DNA from: Cordilura impudica
Taxonomy: Eukaryota > Arthropoda > Insecta > Diptera > Scathophagidae
DNA length: 64,000 nt
Assembly: GCA_963682025.1 (NCBI GenBank)
Contig: OY821517.1
Coordinates: 235,118,496 to 235,182,495 of the forward strand
Reading direction: 5' to 3'
Under the pieces are notes generated by a model. It did not search any database. It was not told where the DNA came from and saw only the letters and a program-made list of their open reading frames with translations. Shown here one piece after another: positions 48,241 to 59,505 of this stretch. The translations under genes were made by a program, and so were the position numbers. Within the stretch, counting starts at the first letter, position 1; every line of letters begins with the position of its first letter.

Positions 48241-48786
48241 ACAGATAATTTTGACGGAAAATAAGATATCAGAGTTTGAATATGTACATGGAAATAGAAA
48301 AGTGTATATAAATTCCCATGAACTGGAAAATAATTTAGATAGCATTTTAAATCGAAATATCAAAAAAGGAAAAGAAGGAATTTTTACTGAATTAGACGAT
48401 CACATATATAACGTACTGCAGAAAAAAATTATTGAATTATATGATGGAAATAAAGCTGTCAAATTTGTAGATGTTGTTATCACACAGACATGCCTTCTGA
48501 AGATGAAACTTACAGACAAATTCATTTCCATCACAAGAATGAGACAGGTCATACGAGAATAAACGAAAACTATGAGGGTTTAAAGAGAAAAAATTATTAC
48601 CCAAATTAAAAAATCTTAATTCAAAAATATGTTAATAACTGTGCTACATGTATTAGGGCAAAATTTGACAGAAATCCTATTAAACCTAAATTCAAAATTA
48701 CGAAAACCCCTAATGATATTAACCAAATTATTCATATGGATGTCTATATAAACTCGAAATCGAACTTCTTAACATTTATTGATAAT
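48241..48786 (+). pseudogene. pol: Element C integrase, N-terminal part
   Basis: The linker frame (48251-48480) leads to the zinc finger, which appears in a shifted frame: HFHHKNETGHTRINENYEG, YYPN, then CATCIRAKFDR (about 48500-48670). The core starts IIHMDVYINSKSNFLTFIDN with the first catalytic Asp, and is cut at 48786 by the mini-me/DINE-like insert. It resumes at 51958. Confidence 0.85.
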
Positions 48787-51700
48787 TATACCCTCCACTA
48801 CAGTGTGCAGAGGGTATATATAAGTTTGTCATTCCGTTTGTAATAATTAGAAAAAAAAGTTTTGGACCCCATAAAATATATATATTTGTGATCCTTATAA
48901 CAACCGGAGTTGATATAGCGATGTCCTTCTGTCCGTCTGTGGAAATCACGATGACGGCATCAATCGGGCAGCTAGGGTGCTCGTTGGCATAAAAAATGAT
49001 TCAATAACATCCTGAAAAGTTTGCTATTTAAAATCGTCTAAATCGGTCGATTAGGGCCCGAGATTTGAATGAAGAACTAAAAAAGTCTTGAAAAAATATA
49101 ATTTTATATGTTGTTCTTGTCACGATCACGCCTTCAATGGTGCAGCTACAGTGATCATTTTTAATGAAAATGGTTCACCAAATTCATGGGAAGATTTCTA
49201 TTTCAAAAATCATTGAAATCGGTGGAACAGGTCCAGGGAAATCTCTGAAAAAGTAAAAAAAAATGAAAAATCTGATATTTATATATTGTTCTTGTTTTAT
49301 TCTAAATGTTGTGTTGTTGTCATAGCTAGACTTGTTGTTTTTGTGGTCGTTGGGGTAATAATATAATAAAAACTTACCCTTTGTACATTGTTTTTATTAA
49401 CTCTGGTAGAAAAATTTAAAAGTTTCCATTGCTTTGGCATCACTAAAAAAATTTGTTAAATCATTTCTGTCATTACCACGAGCCTGCCTGCAAAATTTCA
49501 GATCGAATGGGTCACGGGAAAGGGGTTAAAATCGATCCAAAATTTTTTCGACAAGCAGACACTACGAGTTACTATAAAGGGAGTAAAAATTCACCAACAT
49601 CTAAAGCAAATAATGCTAAAATACCTAGTTGTTAATAAAAAAAACAACGTAAATTTAACAAAAAAAAATTTTATGTATAAATTTATTTAAAGAGAAAAAC
49701 ACAAAAATAAAGTTTGGTGTTGTATTTTTTGTGTGTAATATTTACATAAACATATTAAATAATACAAATAATATACATATATTCTATATATGTATATCCA
49801 TAACAACTGCATGGTAGAAATAAATCGGTATATTTTTTTATTAACATAAAATTCTTCAATATTTTGTTGTGGGGAAAATACATTTCTTTTGCATTAGCAG
49901 AGTGTCACTTCATTTTGCTCAGCGTGACTATGCCGCAGTAGATGGCGCCACAATTTTTGTTCTAATTAGCTTTGCAATAGCTAGTTATTCCTATTTTAAC
50001 ATGAATGTCAATATTTTCAACTAGATATCATACAGAACAATGTTAAGAGTATACACGGGCTGGTCTTTTATTTCATACGTTTTTTCATTATTCTTTAACA
50101 AATATGAACATAAGTTTGGCATGTTAACTTTTTGTTGTCTTTATAAAATAGAGTTACCGAGTTTATCAATGAGCTTTTTGCTTTCAAAACAGTTCTACAT
50201 AGTTATATAGAATTATTATTCTGCTTTACCTACAAAATATCTGATTGCGATTACATCAAATTTTTAAAAATTGTTTATAATTACTAAAGCATTATTATTC
50301 ACATAAATACAAAATTGCACTTTTTAAATTTTCCATTCAAGTTTAAGAAAATATCAATTTTAAAAACTGGAATTAAAAATTTCCAATTATAAATTACAAT
50401 TAATTGAATTTCAGAAAATCATATCAAAACGTCGGAAATAAAAATTTTAAATTTAGAAGACATCAATTGCATCTTTAATATATAAATTTTATTCGTTAAA
50501 CACAAATTGAAATTCCAAAAAAAAAAAAACACCAAATACCTATGTTTACATTTAAAAAATTTTCACATTAAAAAAAAATATTGACATTCAGGAGAAATTA
50601 ATAGCGTTCAGTATCGCGATTCAAAAACTTCTTTTAACGATAGTCGGATCGTTAAAAAATAGCAAAATTATCAGTAAAATTTTTAAACGATATTCGCTAT
50701 TGGTTAATTTAGCTGTTGTTGTTATCTAAACGACAACTATTTTTGTGTTGTTTATTCAATCGATGAAAACTTTTAGGTTGGAATGTCGTCATACATAAAT
50801 AAAAATCATAAAATAGTGAAAATATTTTGCTTCTATTAAAAAACTTTTTATATAAATAAAAAAATTAAATAGCATATTCAATTCATTATTTCATTTTCAA
50901 ATAAATAAACAGAAATATTAGTAAAAAAATAAAGATATTAAACATAAACATATAATCATCCTGTCAAACACGAAGTAATTTGTTTTTTTCTATTCTTCTT
51001 TGTGTTTTTCGCTTATTTTGACAGAGATGCCACTCATTTACAATTTAAATAAATAGAAAAATAGATTGGTCGACTGTCGTTAAGATGTATGCATGTACCT
51101 AGTGAATCACTTAATCCTTAGTGCAAACAACAATAGCTGTCGATATATTTTGCGATTGTCGGATCGTAGAAATTTACAGAATCGGACTACAGAAAACATT
51201 GATTTAAGTTCAATGAATTTTAGAAAACCTCAAATGATATTTAAGAATTGCGAACACAAAATTGTTACATAAATAAACGCAATTTGATGAGAATGTTATT
51301 TTTTATATATAAATTTTCACAATTTTTTTTGGATGAATATATGAAGTTTTTCAGAAAATAAAGATAACAAATTATTTTATTTGAAATGTTTGGGCCATTT
51401 GGTTTTTTGCGTTTGGCATCCCTTATTTGATTATTTATTATTATTATAAATTTATTCTCTATGTTTTCCAAATATGGCAATATTTTAATAAAAACGTTGA
51501 GAGAGCCTTTTTTTGGTTATAATTTTGTTACTCCATCCGACCTATATGGCCGCAATGAAGAAATATTTGGCCAGTTAAAAGAAACTATACAGTCATCTCC
51601 AATTAGCACGATTTAATATATATAGCCACCCTACACAACCATTACCCTTGCAATGGAGGTTAGGGCGAGCTATTTAATTAGCAAAAACTAAATTAAACGA

Positions 51701-51957
51701 GAAGTTATGTCATATAACCGGAAACGCATGCATATAGGTATATAACCTAAATGCATGCCGAACAGCAACCACGATGACCAAAAATCAAACACCGAAATAA
51801 TAGAAAAGACGAAAACCAACCCAAAGAATTTGCTGAAGTAATTTGGTATTAAGTTAAACAAATTGTTTACTTTTTCATTTACATTTATTATCAAGACTCA
51901 AACCGAGGTGGAGGGTATCAAAGATTCGGCACAGCCGAATTTAACACTCTTACTTGT
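48787..51957 (+). mobile_element. Mini-me/DINE-like repeat 1, itself containing other DNA
   Basis: The insert starts TATACCCTCCAC...GAGGGTATATATAAG, continues with TTTGTCATTCCGTTTGTAA, ACCCCATAAAATATATATAT and GATGTCCTTCTGTCCGTCTG, and ends GGTGGAGGGTATCAAAGATTCGGCACAGCCGAA...CTTACTTGT. These ends are those of the interspersed repeats common in flies. The middle (about 49650-51640) is A/T-rich without genes and may be a further insertion; it contains GTCGGATCG twice (50643 and 51158). Integrase codons fit directly across the insert. Confidence 0.8.
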
Positions 51958-52583
51958 TTTTCAAAATTTGCTACTGCTTACTATTTGGAGGATAGAACGA
52001 ATCGGACTATTATTGAAAAGACTAGATTATATAAATCCCAAAAGGGATTTTTTAGCAAATTAGTTACGGATAACGAATTTAAAAGTGTAAATATAAAAGA
52101 CTTTTTTCGGAGTGAAAGCATTGAATTTCATCTTGTCAAACTTAATAATCATACAGGAAATGCTGATATTGAAAGGCTACATAGTACACTCAGCGAGAAA
52201 GGCAGGACCTTACCAATTGAGCATGGGTCCATGAGTATAAAGGAAAAAATGAGTAAGTCTGTAGAACTTTACAATAATAGTTTTCATTCCGTAATTAAGG
52301 AAAAACCGATTATTTTTGAGTATGGATATGTGATAAGAAACGAATATTTGATACAATTATTTTAAATAAAAAGGATTATATAGAAAAGAAAAATAAGAAT
52401 AGAGAAGAACATGTTGAACTAAGGGATATAGGATATATTAAAAACTACAGGACAGTAAGACATAAGGAGCAGCCAAAATTTAGATTAAATATACTAGAAA
52501 ATATTCATGGCTCAAATATAAAAAGAAAAACAAAGTACGATGGTAAAGTTGATATTAAAAAGTATGAAACCCACTCTGATTAA
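51958..52583 (+). pseudogene. pol: Element C integrase, core end and C-terminal part
   Basis: Continues the core: FSKFATAYYLEDRTN, LVTDNEFKSVNIKDFF with the second Asp (about 52065), and TGNADIERLHSTLSEK with the Glu (about 52165). A frameshift at about 52350 divides it from the C-terminal part with DIGYIKNYRTVRHKEQPKF, ending at TAA 52581-52583. The D,D,E triad is preserved across both halves. Confidence 0.88.
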
Positions 52584-52648
52584 AGAATAATAAAAAAAAA
52601 TATTTTCATTTCTTATTGGTTTTCTATATAAATAAAATACTAAAAAAA

Positions 52649-53420
52649 AACAAGTAAGAAAATTATAGTCGGTCTAGACCGACCATATGATACCCTATAA
52701 CATGGTTCAGAGACCATATCTTTCGGCCCAACTAATTCGATATAGAAAATAAGCATAAACAAAATTTGAGTGGCATTGTTATTATTTTTTTTTTGCTGCA
52801 AATAAGAAGGTCCAAAAATGGGCCGATCTTGACCATATTTGGTAGTCACTTATATTTTGAAAAAATATATACAAACCAAATTTGAGAAAAATCTGTGCAA
52901 TATTTTTGTTTTTTGATAGATTTAAGTGAAGATCGGGAAGCAGCTTATATGGGACCTATGACTAAGAATTGTCCTATAGGGATTATTTTTGGACTACTGA
53001 TTAATGGATATAATAAACACATACAAACCCAACTTGACTGAGATCTATATTATAATTTGGATCTTATGGCACTTCATGTCGGTTTCATAGGGGTCATTTG
53101 TATTGGGGCTAGCTCTGAACATGGACCGAATTTCACCAATTTCAATAGCGTTCATCCTATGGCCGATGAAAGCTTATATACCAAATTTCATCAAAATATA
53201 TTCATATTTGCGACCTTTAGTTTGGTTACAAGCTTTACATGGACACACAGACGGACGGACGGACGGACATTGCTAAATCGACTCAGAAAGTGATTCTGAG
53301 TCGATCGGTATAATAAAAGATGGGCCTAGGTCAAATATTTTTGGTAGTTACAAACAGCAGCACAAAGTCATTATACCCAAACCACATAGTGGTATAGGGT
53401 ATAAATATATATATATATAA
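52649..53420 (-). mobile_element. Mini-me/DINE-like repeat 2, opposite orientation
   Basis: In plus reading it starts AACAAGTAAG and a hairpin GTCGGTCTAGACCGAC, and ends with GGACGGACGGACGGAC (53254-53270), a hairpin ATACCCAAACCAC...GTGGTATAGGGTAT and a (TA)n tail. Its reverse complement therefore has the same plan as repeat 1: TATACCC hairpin, GTCC-rich block, body, hairpin, TTACTTGTT. Confidence 0.8.
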
Positions 53421-53815
53421 TAGTGCAAAGAAAGGATCTAAATATGCGTTAATCATACATAATATAGTTTAAAAAAAAGGTTATTAACGTTATTCTATCG
53501 ATTTCTTGTACCTTCATTAAAATTTTTCTTGATTAAATCTATAACCTAATTGGCAAAACTTTTTCTTTAATGAGTTAATAATTATATTAACTTAACTTTT
53601 ACATGGTAAAAAAAAAACCTAATCAATTCTATTAGAAATTATAAATATGATCTTGAACCTGAAAAAGAAAATTTATTATTTGTAAATTAAAAACATCTAT
53701 GAATTCGTTTTGTTTCTTTTTGTTAATTTTTTTATATTTTATTTTCATAAATATGTAAAATATGTAATAAAAAAAATACTGTTTATAACAAGGAATCAGG
53801 AGTGTCCTTAATTAA
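53421..53815 (+). other. 3' region of element C; no env recognised
   Basis: About 400 AT-rich bases between the second mini-me repeat and the polypurine tract. A 19-codon hydrophobic frame (NSFCFFLLIFLYFIFINM, about 53700-53758) could be a relic of a membrane segment, but it is too short to call. Confidence 0.4.
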
Positions 53816-53825
53816 ATGTGGGGGT
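53816..53825 (+). other. Polypurine tract of element C
   Basis: TGTGGGGG stands directly before AGTTAC of the 3' LTR, in the position of the plus-strand primer. Confidence 0.6.
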
Positions 53826-54107
53826 AGTTACGAATATACTTTCCACTATACCTTATATAATATAATTTCATTATTCTATTTCTATTTATATCAAATTACA
53901 TTTTTTTAACATTCTCTTGTTAATTTGTAATTCTTTATATATTACAATAACAAAACTAGTTTTAAGCGTTTGTTTCAATAACCAAATTATTATCATATAT
54001 GTTATTTTAAGTTTAGTTATAATTTGACCTTTGAATAATAAAGAACTATTAATTTAATTCAAAAGATGATAAAACAAATATAGTGTTTCAATTAAGAAAT
54101 TACATAA
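53826..54107 (+). repeat. 3' LTR of element C
   Basis: Matches the 5' LTR at 12675-12942 over its whole length, with an extra block TAGTGTTTCAAT near the right end. The flanks do not show a clean target duplication (CGCA on the left, CACA near the right end). Confidence 0.85.
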
Positions 54108-54461
54108 GTCACACATACAAATACGAATACAGTCTGATAAAAAGATTAAAGTTAACAGCAGCGCATGTGTCCGACAAAAAAAAATCTCATAAAAAGTCAG
54201 TGACTAATATTGAAATAAATTCATTTTCATAAATAAAAAAATTGTTTCTTTTGAACAAAAAAATAAACCCATCACTATAAAAAAAAAAAACGAATTATTA
54301 TTCAAACAAACAAATAAATTAAAAAAAAAATAAATAAAACTGCTAAGCTTATTAAGGTATGTTAATTATAACCGGCATTTTCATATATATGAATGCTTAT
54401 TGTTCATTTAATTCTTTTTTGTAAGGCACTCACAGTAGGACAAAATAAGATAAAGGAACAC

Positions 54462-54527
54462 CCGGTTGTCGAAAGACCGAACGTGGCTAAATCGCTAAAA
54501 AGCCATGGAAGCTAGGACGACAACCGG
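54462..54527. other. Hairpin with 10-bp perfect stem
   Basis: CCGGTTGTCG (54462-54471) pairs with CGACAACCGG (54518-54527). Inside the 46-base loop TGGCT and AGCCA can form a second stem. The GC-rich arms stand out in an AT-rich area. Confidence 0.7.
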
Positions 54528-55271
54528 TGAATTTACGATGCTGCCCTGGAAAACAATAAATGAAATAACAAAACAGTCTTATTAAATTTATAGTTTCAGT
54601 TTAAAAAAAATTACATATTCTATTACTATTAAACTTAATTTACTATTACTATTAATTAACCTTAAATATAAGTAAATTTTTTATACCTATGTGAATTAGA
54701 ACTAACAACTGTTTATTCAAGCTCATATAAGCCGTGACACTAATGTACATTAAATTTTTTTCGAATTTATTTAATTCAAGGTTAGTGATATTCAATGAAT
54801 CTTTTTGTTTTATGCTGAAACAAGTTATCAGAATATTGAGAAATTATATATACATACATATATATATAAGTACTTTTTTTATGCCTAACACAAACTTAAA
54901 TTTTCTTTGAATTTATTCCAAATTTATTCAAAATTATTGATAATTAATACACTCATTTTTTTACATTATGTTATCAGGAAAATTTAAATATATATATATA
55001 TATACCTTAGCACAAAATAAAAGATAACTATAATTTAAAATAAGTTAAACGGCCATATAAAGGTGATGAAATAATAATTAAATAAAAAATAACTTTATAA
55101 ACTACATAAATAACTAAATAATTTATCTAAAATACTTAAGAATGTTACAAAATAATTATGTAACTAAAATACTTAAAACTTATAAAATAATACTATAATT
55201 AAAATATTCAAAATAATATACTTAAAACACTGATAAAATAATTAATAATAAAAGATAATTAAAATTTTTTC

Positions 55272-55312
55272 CTGAAGATGAACAGCGAAGCTGTTCGAAA
55301 TATCGAAAATAT
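55272..55312 (+). ncRNA. Hammerhead-like motif, probably a retroelement relic
   Basis: CTGAAGA (55272-55278) fits the CUGANGA box. A 7-bp stem (GAACAGC with GCTGTTC, loop GAA, 55280-55296) follows, then GAAA (55297-55300) and an AU stem (ATAT...ATAT). One extra T (55279) lies between the first box and the stem, and the outer stem is poor. The motif type is known from Penelope-like and related elements; activity is doubtful. Confidence 0.35.
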
Positions 55313-55995
55313 AATATTTAAAAATAAAACATTAAAATTTGAATTTTATTTTTAATTGATGGGCTTAAGCCTACCCAAGTAAACCCCATCACAAATTAAT
55401 AATAATCATAAAAAAATGATAAAATTTATAATTATTTAAGAATTGATTGAAAATCATAAAAAAGGAAAATATGTATATACAAAAAAAAATTAAGAATTAA
55501 AACTAAACAAAAAACATGTAATTAGAAAATCAGTTAAAAGAATTAATGATTCATTTGTAATAGTTTTGCTTTTAAAACCATTTTTTTATACTTTCTTCCG
55601 TATTTTCGTTGTGGAAGAATTAAATACATATGTAAATAAAATATTGTATATATGTATATATAAGTATTATATTAATTTTTTTTTGTTAAATAAATTGATA
55701 ATTTCGTTGTTAATACGAAATGATAATCGAAAATGTGCGAACTTACTAACGAAGGTTGAAATGTGGCAATACGAATAGTTGGTGATCATCTGTGTCTAGG
55801 GACAGTATGAAAAGTTTTATAGGCGACCATACTGTCATGGATGACTGCAAAATGTCATTATCTACATCCTATAGAAGAATGTCAAATTAAACTGTCAAAT
55901 GAAGGTGTCGATTGTCTGTCCGTTTACGAATGGGTACTCTCTACCCACTGATTTTTCCAGTTTTGTGTGTTTAGTTTTTGGCACGAATAAATTAA

Positions 55996-56356
55996 TGTTC
56001 TAGGTCGTATACACAAGAAACTTTCTGCCCTGATGGCAAAGTTAAAGTAACTGCAAAATACAATAATAATGCTATAAGAGATGAAATTTATATTTTTCCT
56101 ATTGGCTTTTTAGGACTTTGAAAACAAGAAATAAAATCAATATTGTTTTTATTCAATTTATTTTTCTCTTCTTTAAAACATAACTTGCCAATGAACACTT
56201 TACTTCGGCATACAGAAACAGAATGACAACAAGAAAAACTCCCTTGTGATAGTCAGCGCTGCCAGCCTTCCTACATACAAAAGAGTTGTCCCTTTTGAAT
56301 AAAACAATGTTGCTTTTGCTTTGCACACTAGTCAGGGATGCTATGTGCATTCAACA
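55996..56356 (-). repeat. Copia-type LTR
   Basis: 361 bases with ends TGTT...AACA. On the minus strand it starts TGTTGAATGCACATAGC right after the purine run GAGGAGGTG (56357-56365) and contains AATAAATTGAATAAA. It lies downstream of a Copia RNase H tail and is therefore the 3' LTR. Confidence 0.7.
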
Positions 56357-56625
56357 CACCTCCTCAAAAGAAACATTGATTGATCAAAAACCTAAAACAT
56401 AAAAATAAAAGTACACTTCAATACAAAACATTTATGTTTATGAGAAGTTTTGTTATCTGGGGAAGTACATTCTATAGTCCAATATTTGTTGCAAGGATTG
56501 GGGAAACCCAGAAAAACCCAATCAGACCATTGTTAACTTAAACACATTACAAAAAATAAAGTTAACATTAATTCAATATTTAAAATGTATGTTAATCAAA
56601 TATATGCAGTTGAACCGCTTTACTT

Positions 56626-56985
56626 TTATTCAGTAAGACCCATTTGACTTCTCAAGCTCATAAATCTAGCCACAGGCAACGGCTTTGTCAGAATGTCAGC
56701 CAACTGATTATCTGCAGAAATACACTCAAAAGAAATTAATTTATTTTATACCTGTTCTCTTGAGAAATGATATTTAATATTAATATGCTTTGATCTTTTG
56801 TGACATGAAGCATTACTAGCTATACTTATACAACCCTGATTATCCTCCGGTATTTTAATCGGTTCATTGCATTCAAATTTTATGCCTTTCGAAAATGATT
56901 TTAACCATATTGCTTCCCTAACAGCTTCAAACAATGACATATATTCTGTGTATATTACCAATGATTGATAATATATGTTTTTATG
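56626..56985 (-). pseudogene. pol: Copia RNase H, C-terminal fragment
   Basis: The minus strand reads IYTEYMSLFEAVREAIWLKS, IKIPEDNQGCISIA, HKRSKHINIKYHFSREQV and, after a stop at about 56745, ADNQLADILTKPLP...FMSLRSQMGL, ending at 56626-56628. This is the well-known end of Ty1/Copia polyproteins (EYMAL, EDNQ, HxRxKHIDIKYHFxR, ADxLTK). Everything upstream is missing, cut near 56985 where the BEL LTR begins. Confidence 0.9.
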
Positions 56986-56989
56986 TTGA

Positions 56990-57630
56990 TGAAGGAATTA
57001 AGTTAATGTTGATCAGCCCGAACACATTAATCCGTGCTGACATTAATCTTTATTCCTTTTGATCCCTTCAAGCACTTGAAACTTGAAAGGTGATGATAAT
57101 GATAGTAATAACAAGACAAGTTTTGCTGTATTACTAGAAAGTTATTTATTTTGTTGGGCTGTTTATACTTTATAATGATCAAAAAATGCTTAATACTAAA
57201 ATAATTATAAATTAAATATTCTATGTTGTTGTTGTTGTCCAACCATAATAATGCTTTGTAGTGATTTAGTTATAAATGGTCAAGTAATTGATTGACCTAT
57301 ATTTGTTAGTCTAGTTAAGCATTATTATGTTTGGTAATAATAAGTATGCGGAAATAAATTGTGTTTGGTAATAATAAATTGGTACAAATGTATATAGTGT
57401 TGTGTCGTCATTTTATTTACCAAATGTAACAATGCTTAATAGTAATTTCATTGACTGACTTGGATTTTTGGCTTGACTAAGCATTATTATATCCGGCATC
57501 AATAAATGTGACAAAATAATGAAATGTATGTAATATGGTGTGTGTGTTTGAAAACAGTTAATTTGTGTAAAGTGCAATGAACAAAAATAAAACAGATGAT
57601 GAATCATTGAGTGTGCTGGGTATAAAAATT
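56990..57630 (-). repeat. 3' LTR region of the BEL element (limits approximate)
   Basis: Follows the purine run GCGGGGGAGAA (57630-57640, minus strand). It contains AATAAAGATT near its end and two stem-loop units described separately. Its partner LTR is beyond the window. Confidence 0.5.
57244..57485. repeat. Two tandem stem-loop units in the BEL LTR
   Basis: CATAATAATGCTT (57244-57256) is complementary to AAGCATTATTATG (57317-57329), a 13-bp perfect inverted repeat. AATGCTTA (57431-57438) is complementary to TAAGCATT (57478-57485). The loops share TAGT(A/G)ATTT and TTGACTGAC/TTGATTGACC words, so one looks like a diverged copy of the other. Confidence 0.7.
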
Positions 57631-57640
57631 CTCCCCCGCA

Positions 57641-57720
57641 TTGAACGGCTGTGCAACAAGAACGATGTAGTGTAGTTGGTTGTTGTCATGGGAAATGACA
57701 TCTGTGACATCTATTGTGAG
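57641..57720 (-). other. Short untranslated stretch between env-like gene and purine tract
   Basis: Eighty bases between the stop of the env-like frame and the polypurine tract. No feature was recognised. Confidence 0.4.
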
Positions 57721-59505
57721 CTAATGAAGTTGCTGGCGGGGCATCGGTTGGGGTGTTATGTTTAAAGTTTCAGAACCAACTGAGTTATCTCTGTTGGTTT
57801 CTCTGGTGGGCATTGTTGTGTGTTTTTGTTTGGTCCTTTGGGCCTTGTAGTTGAGACAAATAACGATTAATGTGACAACGCTCAACGATAGTGCAAGATA
57901 TCCGATTGCGTAGCTGTGCTCCTGATGAGACTTCAATTTGTTGGGAAGTTCAATGATTTTGTGGTCTTCCAGTGATTTTTGTAGAAGTGTGAGATCTTTT
58001 ATATTTTTAGCATATGCATCTTCTAGATCTTTTGAAGTTGAATGATGGTAGTGTGTGGGATGTTGAATGTTTTCTTTTAACGAAAGGTCCGACATCTTGC
58101 CTAGACTGGAGTAGGAGGATTTCAATGTGCTGGGCATGGTTTGTCGTCCATTCATCATGATGAGATAGTGTTTTAGCATGCATTCTGGGGCAAGCGTGAG
58201 TAAGCCGGAGCTCTTCAGAAGAAGAGGGATTATTTCTTTGTTGCATACTGCTGTGGCCCGAGAAGACGATGACATAGTATATAACCATTGATTGTTTTTA
58301 TTTAAAGGTATCCATCTAACATTGGGTGTTGCTTTTTTCCAAAATACAAGTCGGTGATGTTTTATTGTTGAATAAATTTATTTCACATGCGCATACTTCG
58401 GAGCCGTACTCACATTTGATTTGGATATTAGTACACAGAAATTCATCTTGTTTTATGGTGTAACAGGAATTCAGCTCAGATCTTGTGAGACGAATGTATT
58501 GTTGACGGGATGCTGATGTGCCAAGAAATGTGGTGCATGACTTGATGACTATCATGGTGTTATTTACTGGATTCGGTATAGGAATTAGATAGAACATTCG
58601 GAATTGATCACGCTCAATCAATGGTATAGTGATTTTAAAGATGGCGTGTTGACGTGTAAGTCCCCCTTTAACCTTCATAAGTTTAAGGAGTTGCAGCAAA
58701 TCTTGTGAAGGAAGATATACTGAAGGTGGTGAGTGCAGGTTGATTTGATTTACTTCGTTTTGCAATTGCTCTGGAGTAAGTAATAGTGGGCTAATTTTTC
58801 CATGGTGTGTATCCGTAAGAGTATCAATGATTAACATTTGTATTTTCTGTAGATTGTTTGCAATTAGAGTTAGCTGTAAGACTCCAGAGGTAAATAGTTG
58901 ATTAAGATGTACTTGAAATAGCATTTTGTCGAAGTTGCCAATTTCTGCTGAATAGTGTTTGATTTCCTGCTCTAATTTTTCAAACCTGGTCCTAGATGCG
59001 GTTTGATACTGTCGCATGATATTAATTGTTGAATCAGCAATTGTAGTTTGGTTTTTAAGTAATCTCAATAAAAATGACTCGTTTTCCTTGACTTCACTTA
59101 TTGTATTGGACATGTGGTTAGCATAATCAGAATCCAATATGCCAAATAGTGAATGCGCAACGTTGCCGACTATGTCTAATGCTCCTCTTTTAGTTCGAAT
59201 CCATCGGTTGTCCAGTTGCATATCACGTTCCATGTGTCATCAATGGTCATCATGGTGCAAAGAGTTCTTAACGAATTTGTCCAATTGGCAAGAATAGATG
59301 TTTCTGACCAGTAGGTAGCCAAATCGTAGTACACCAGTAGATTCCATTCAGTAGTTGAAATAGAGACTGTACCCACTTCCTCGAAATGAATTCCGAGTTT
59401 TGATCGAAATTTTTTGTTTTCGACTGAACTTCCACAAATTATCGGTAGTAGAAGTATTAATGCGAGCAATGTTAGGCAGGGATGAATCGTTGCCAATTTC
59501 TTTCT
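57721..59505 (-). pseudogene. env: Env-like gene of the baculovirus F/errantivirus envelope type (broken)
   Basis: Three overlapping frames follow pol. The first (59496 down to 59176) has a signal-peptide-like LTLLALILLLPIICGSS. The second (59233-58316) starts just before a furin-type RTKR, directly followed by a GALDIVGN segment like the fusion-peptide region of F proteins, then coiled-coil and Cys-rich parts. The third (58275-57721) ends with a membrane span (YAIGYLALSLSVVTLIVICL) and a short cytoplasmic tail. Frame changes near 59180-59230 and 58330 split it. The first frame has no ATG; it begins in the same phase as pol, so expression would need splicing or readthrough. F-type envelopes are known in baculoviruses and insect errantiviruses, and env genes have been reported in some BEL/Pao elements. 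As it stands the gene cannot make a full protein. Confidence 0.75.

Larger units (their letters stand above)
12675..54107 (+). mobile_element. Element C: 17.6/297-like Gypsy element enlarged by nested insertions
   Basis: Two LTRs starting AGTTACGAATATAC (12675 and 53826) bracket a gag, protease, RT, RNase H and integrase that are collinear on the plus strand but cut into pieces. The gag stops at a hAT (about 14095) and resumes near 16618. Pol stops at 17402 and resumes at 46955 across an Osvaldo-like element. Integrase stops at 48786 and resumes at 51958 across a mini-me/DINE-like repeat. A second such repeat lies after pol. Subtracting the inserts from 41.4 kb leaves about 5.4 kb, a normal length for an element of this kind without env. 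Reading frames contain many stops, so the copy is old and dead. Confidence 0.85.
54108..55995. other. AT-rich non-coding stretch between element C and the Copia end
   Basis: 1.9 kb with no gene that I can support. It contains a 10-bp stem hairpin (54462-54527), TA-rich microsatellites near 54850 and 54985, an A/T-rich tract of repeated AAATACTTAAAA words (55080-55260) and a hammerhead-like motif (55272-55312). Confidence 0.5.

Noticed and set aside
53700..53758. Env remnant of element C
   Set aside because: Nineteen hydrophobic codons alone cannot support a gene call.
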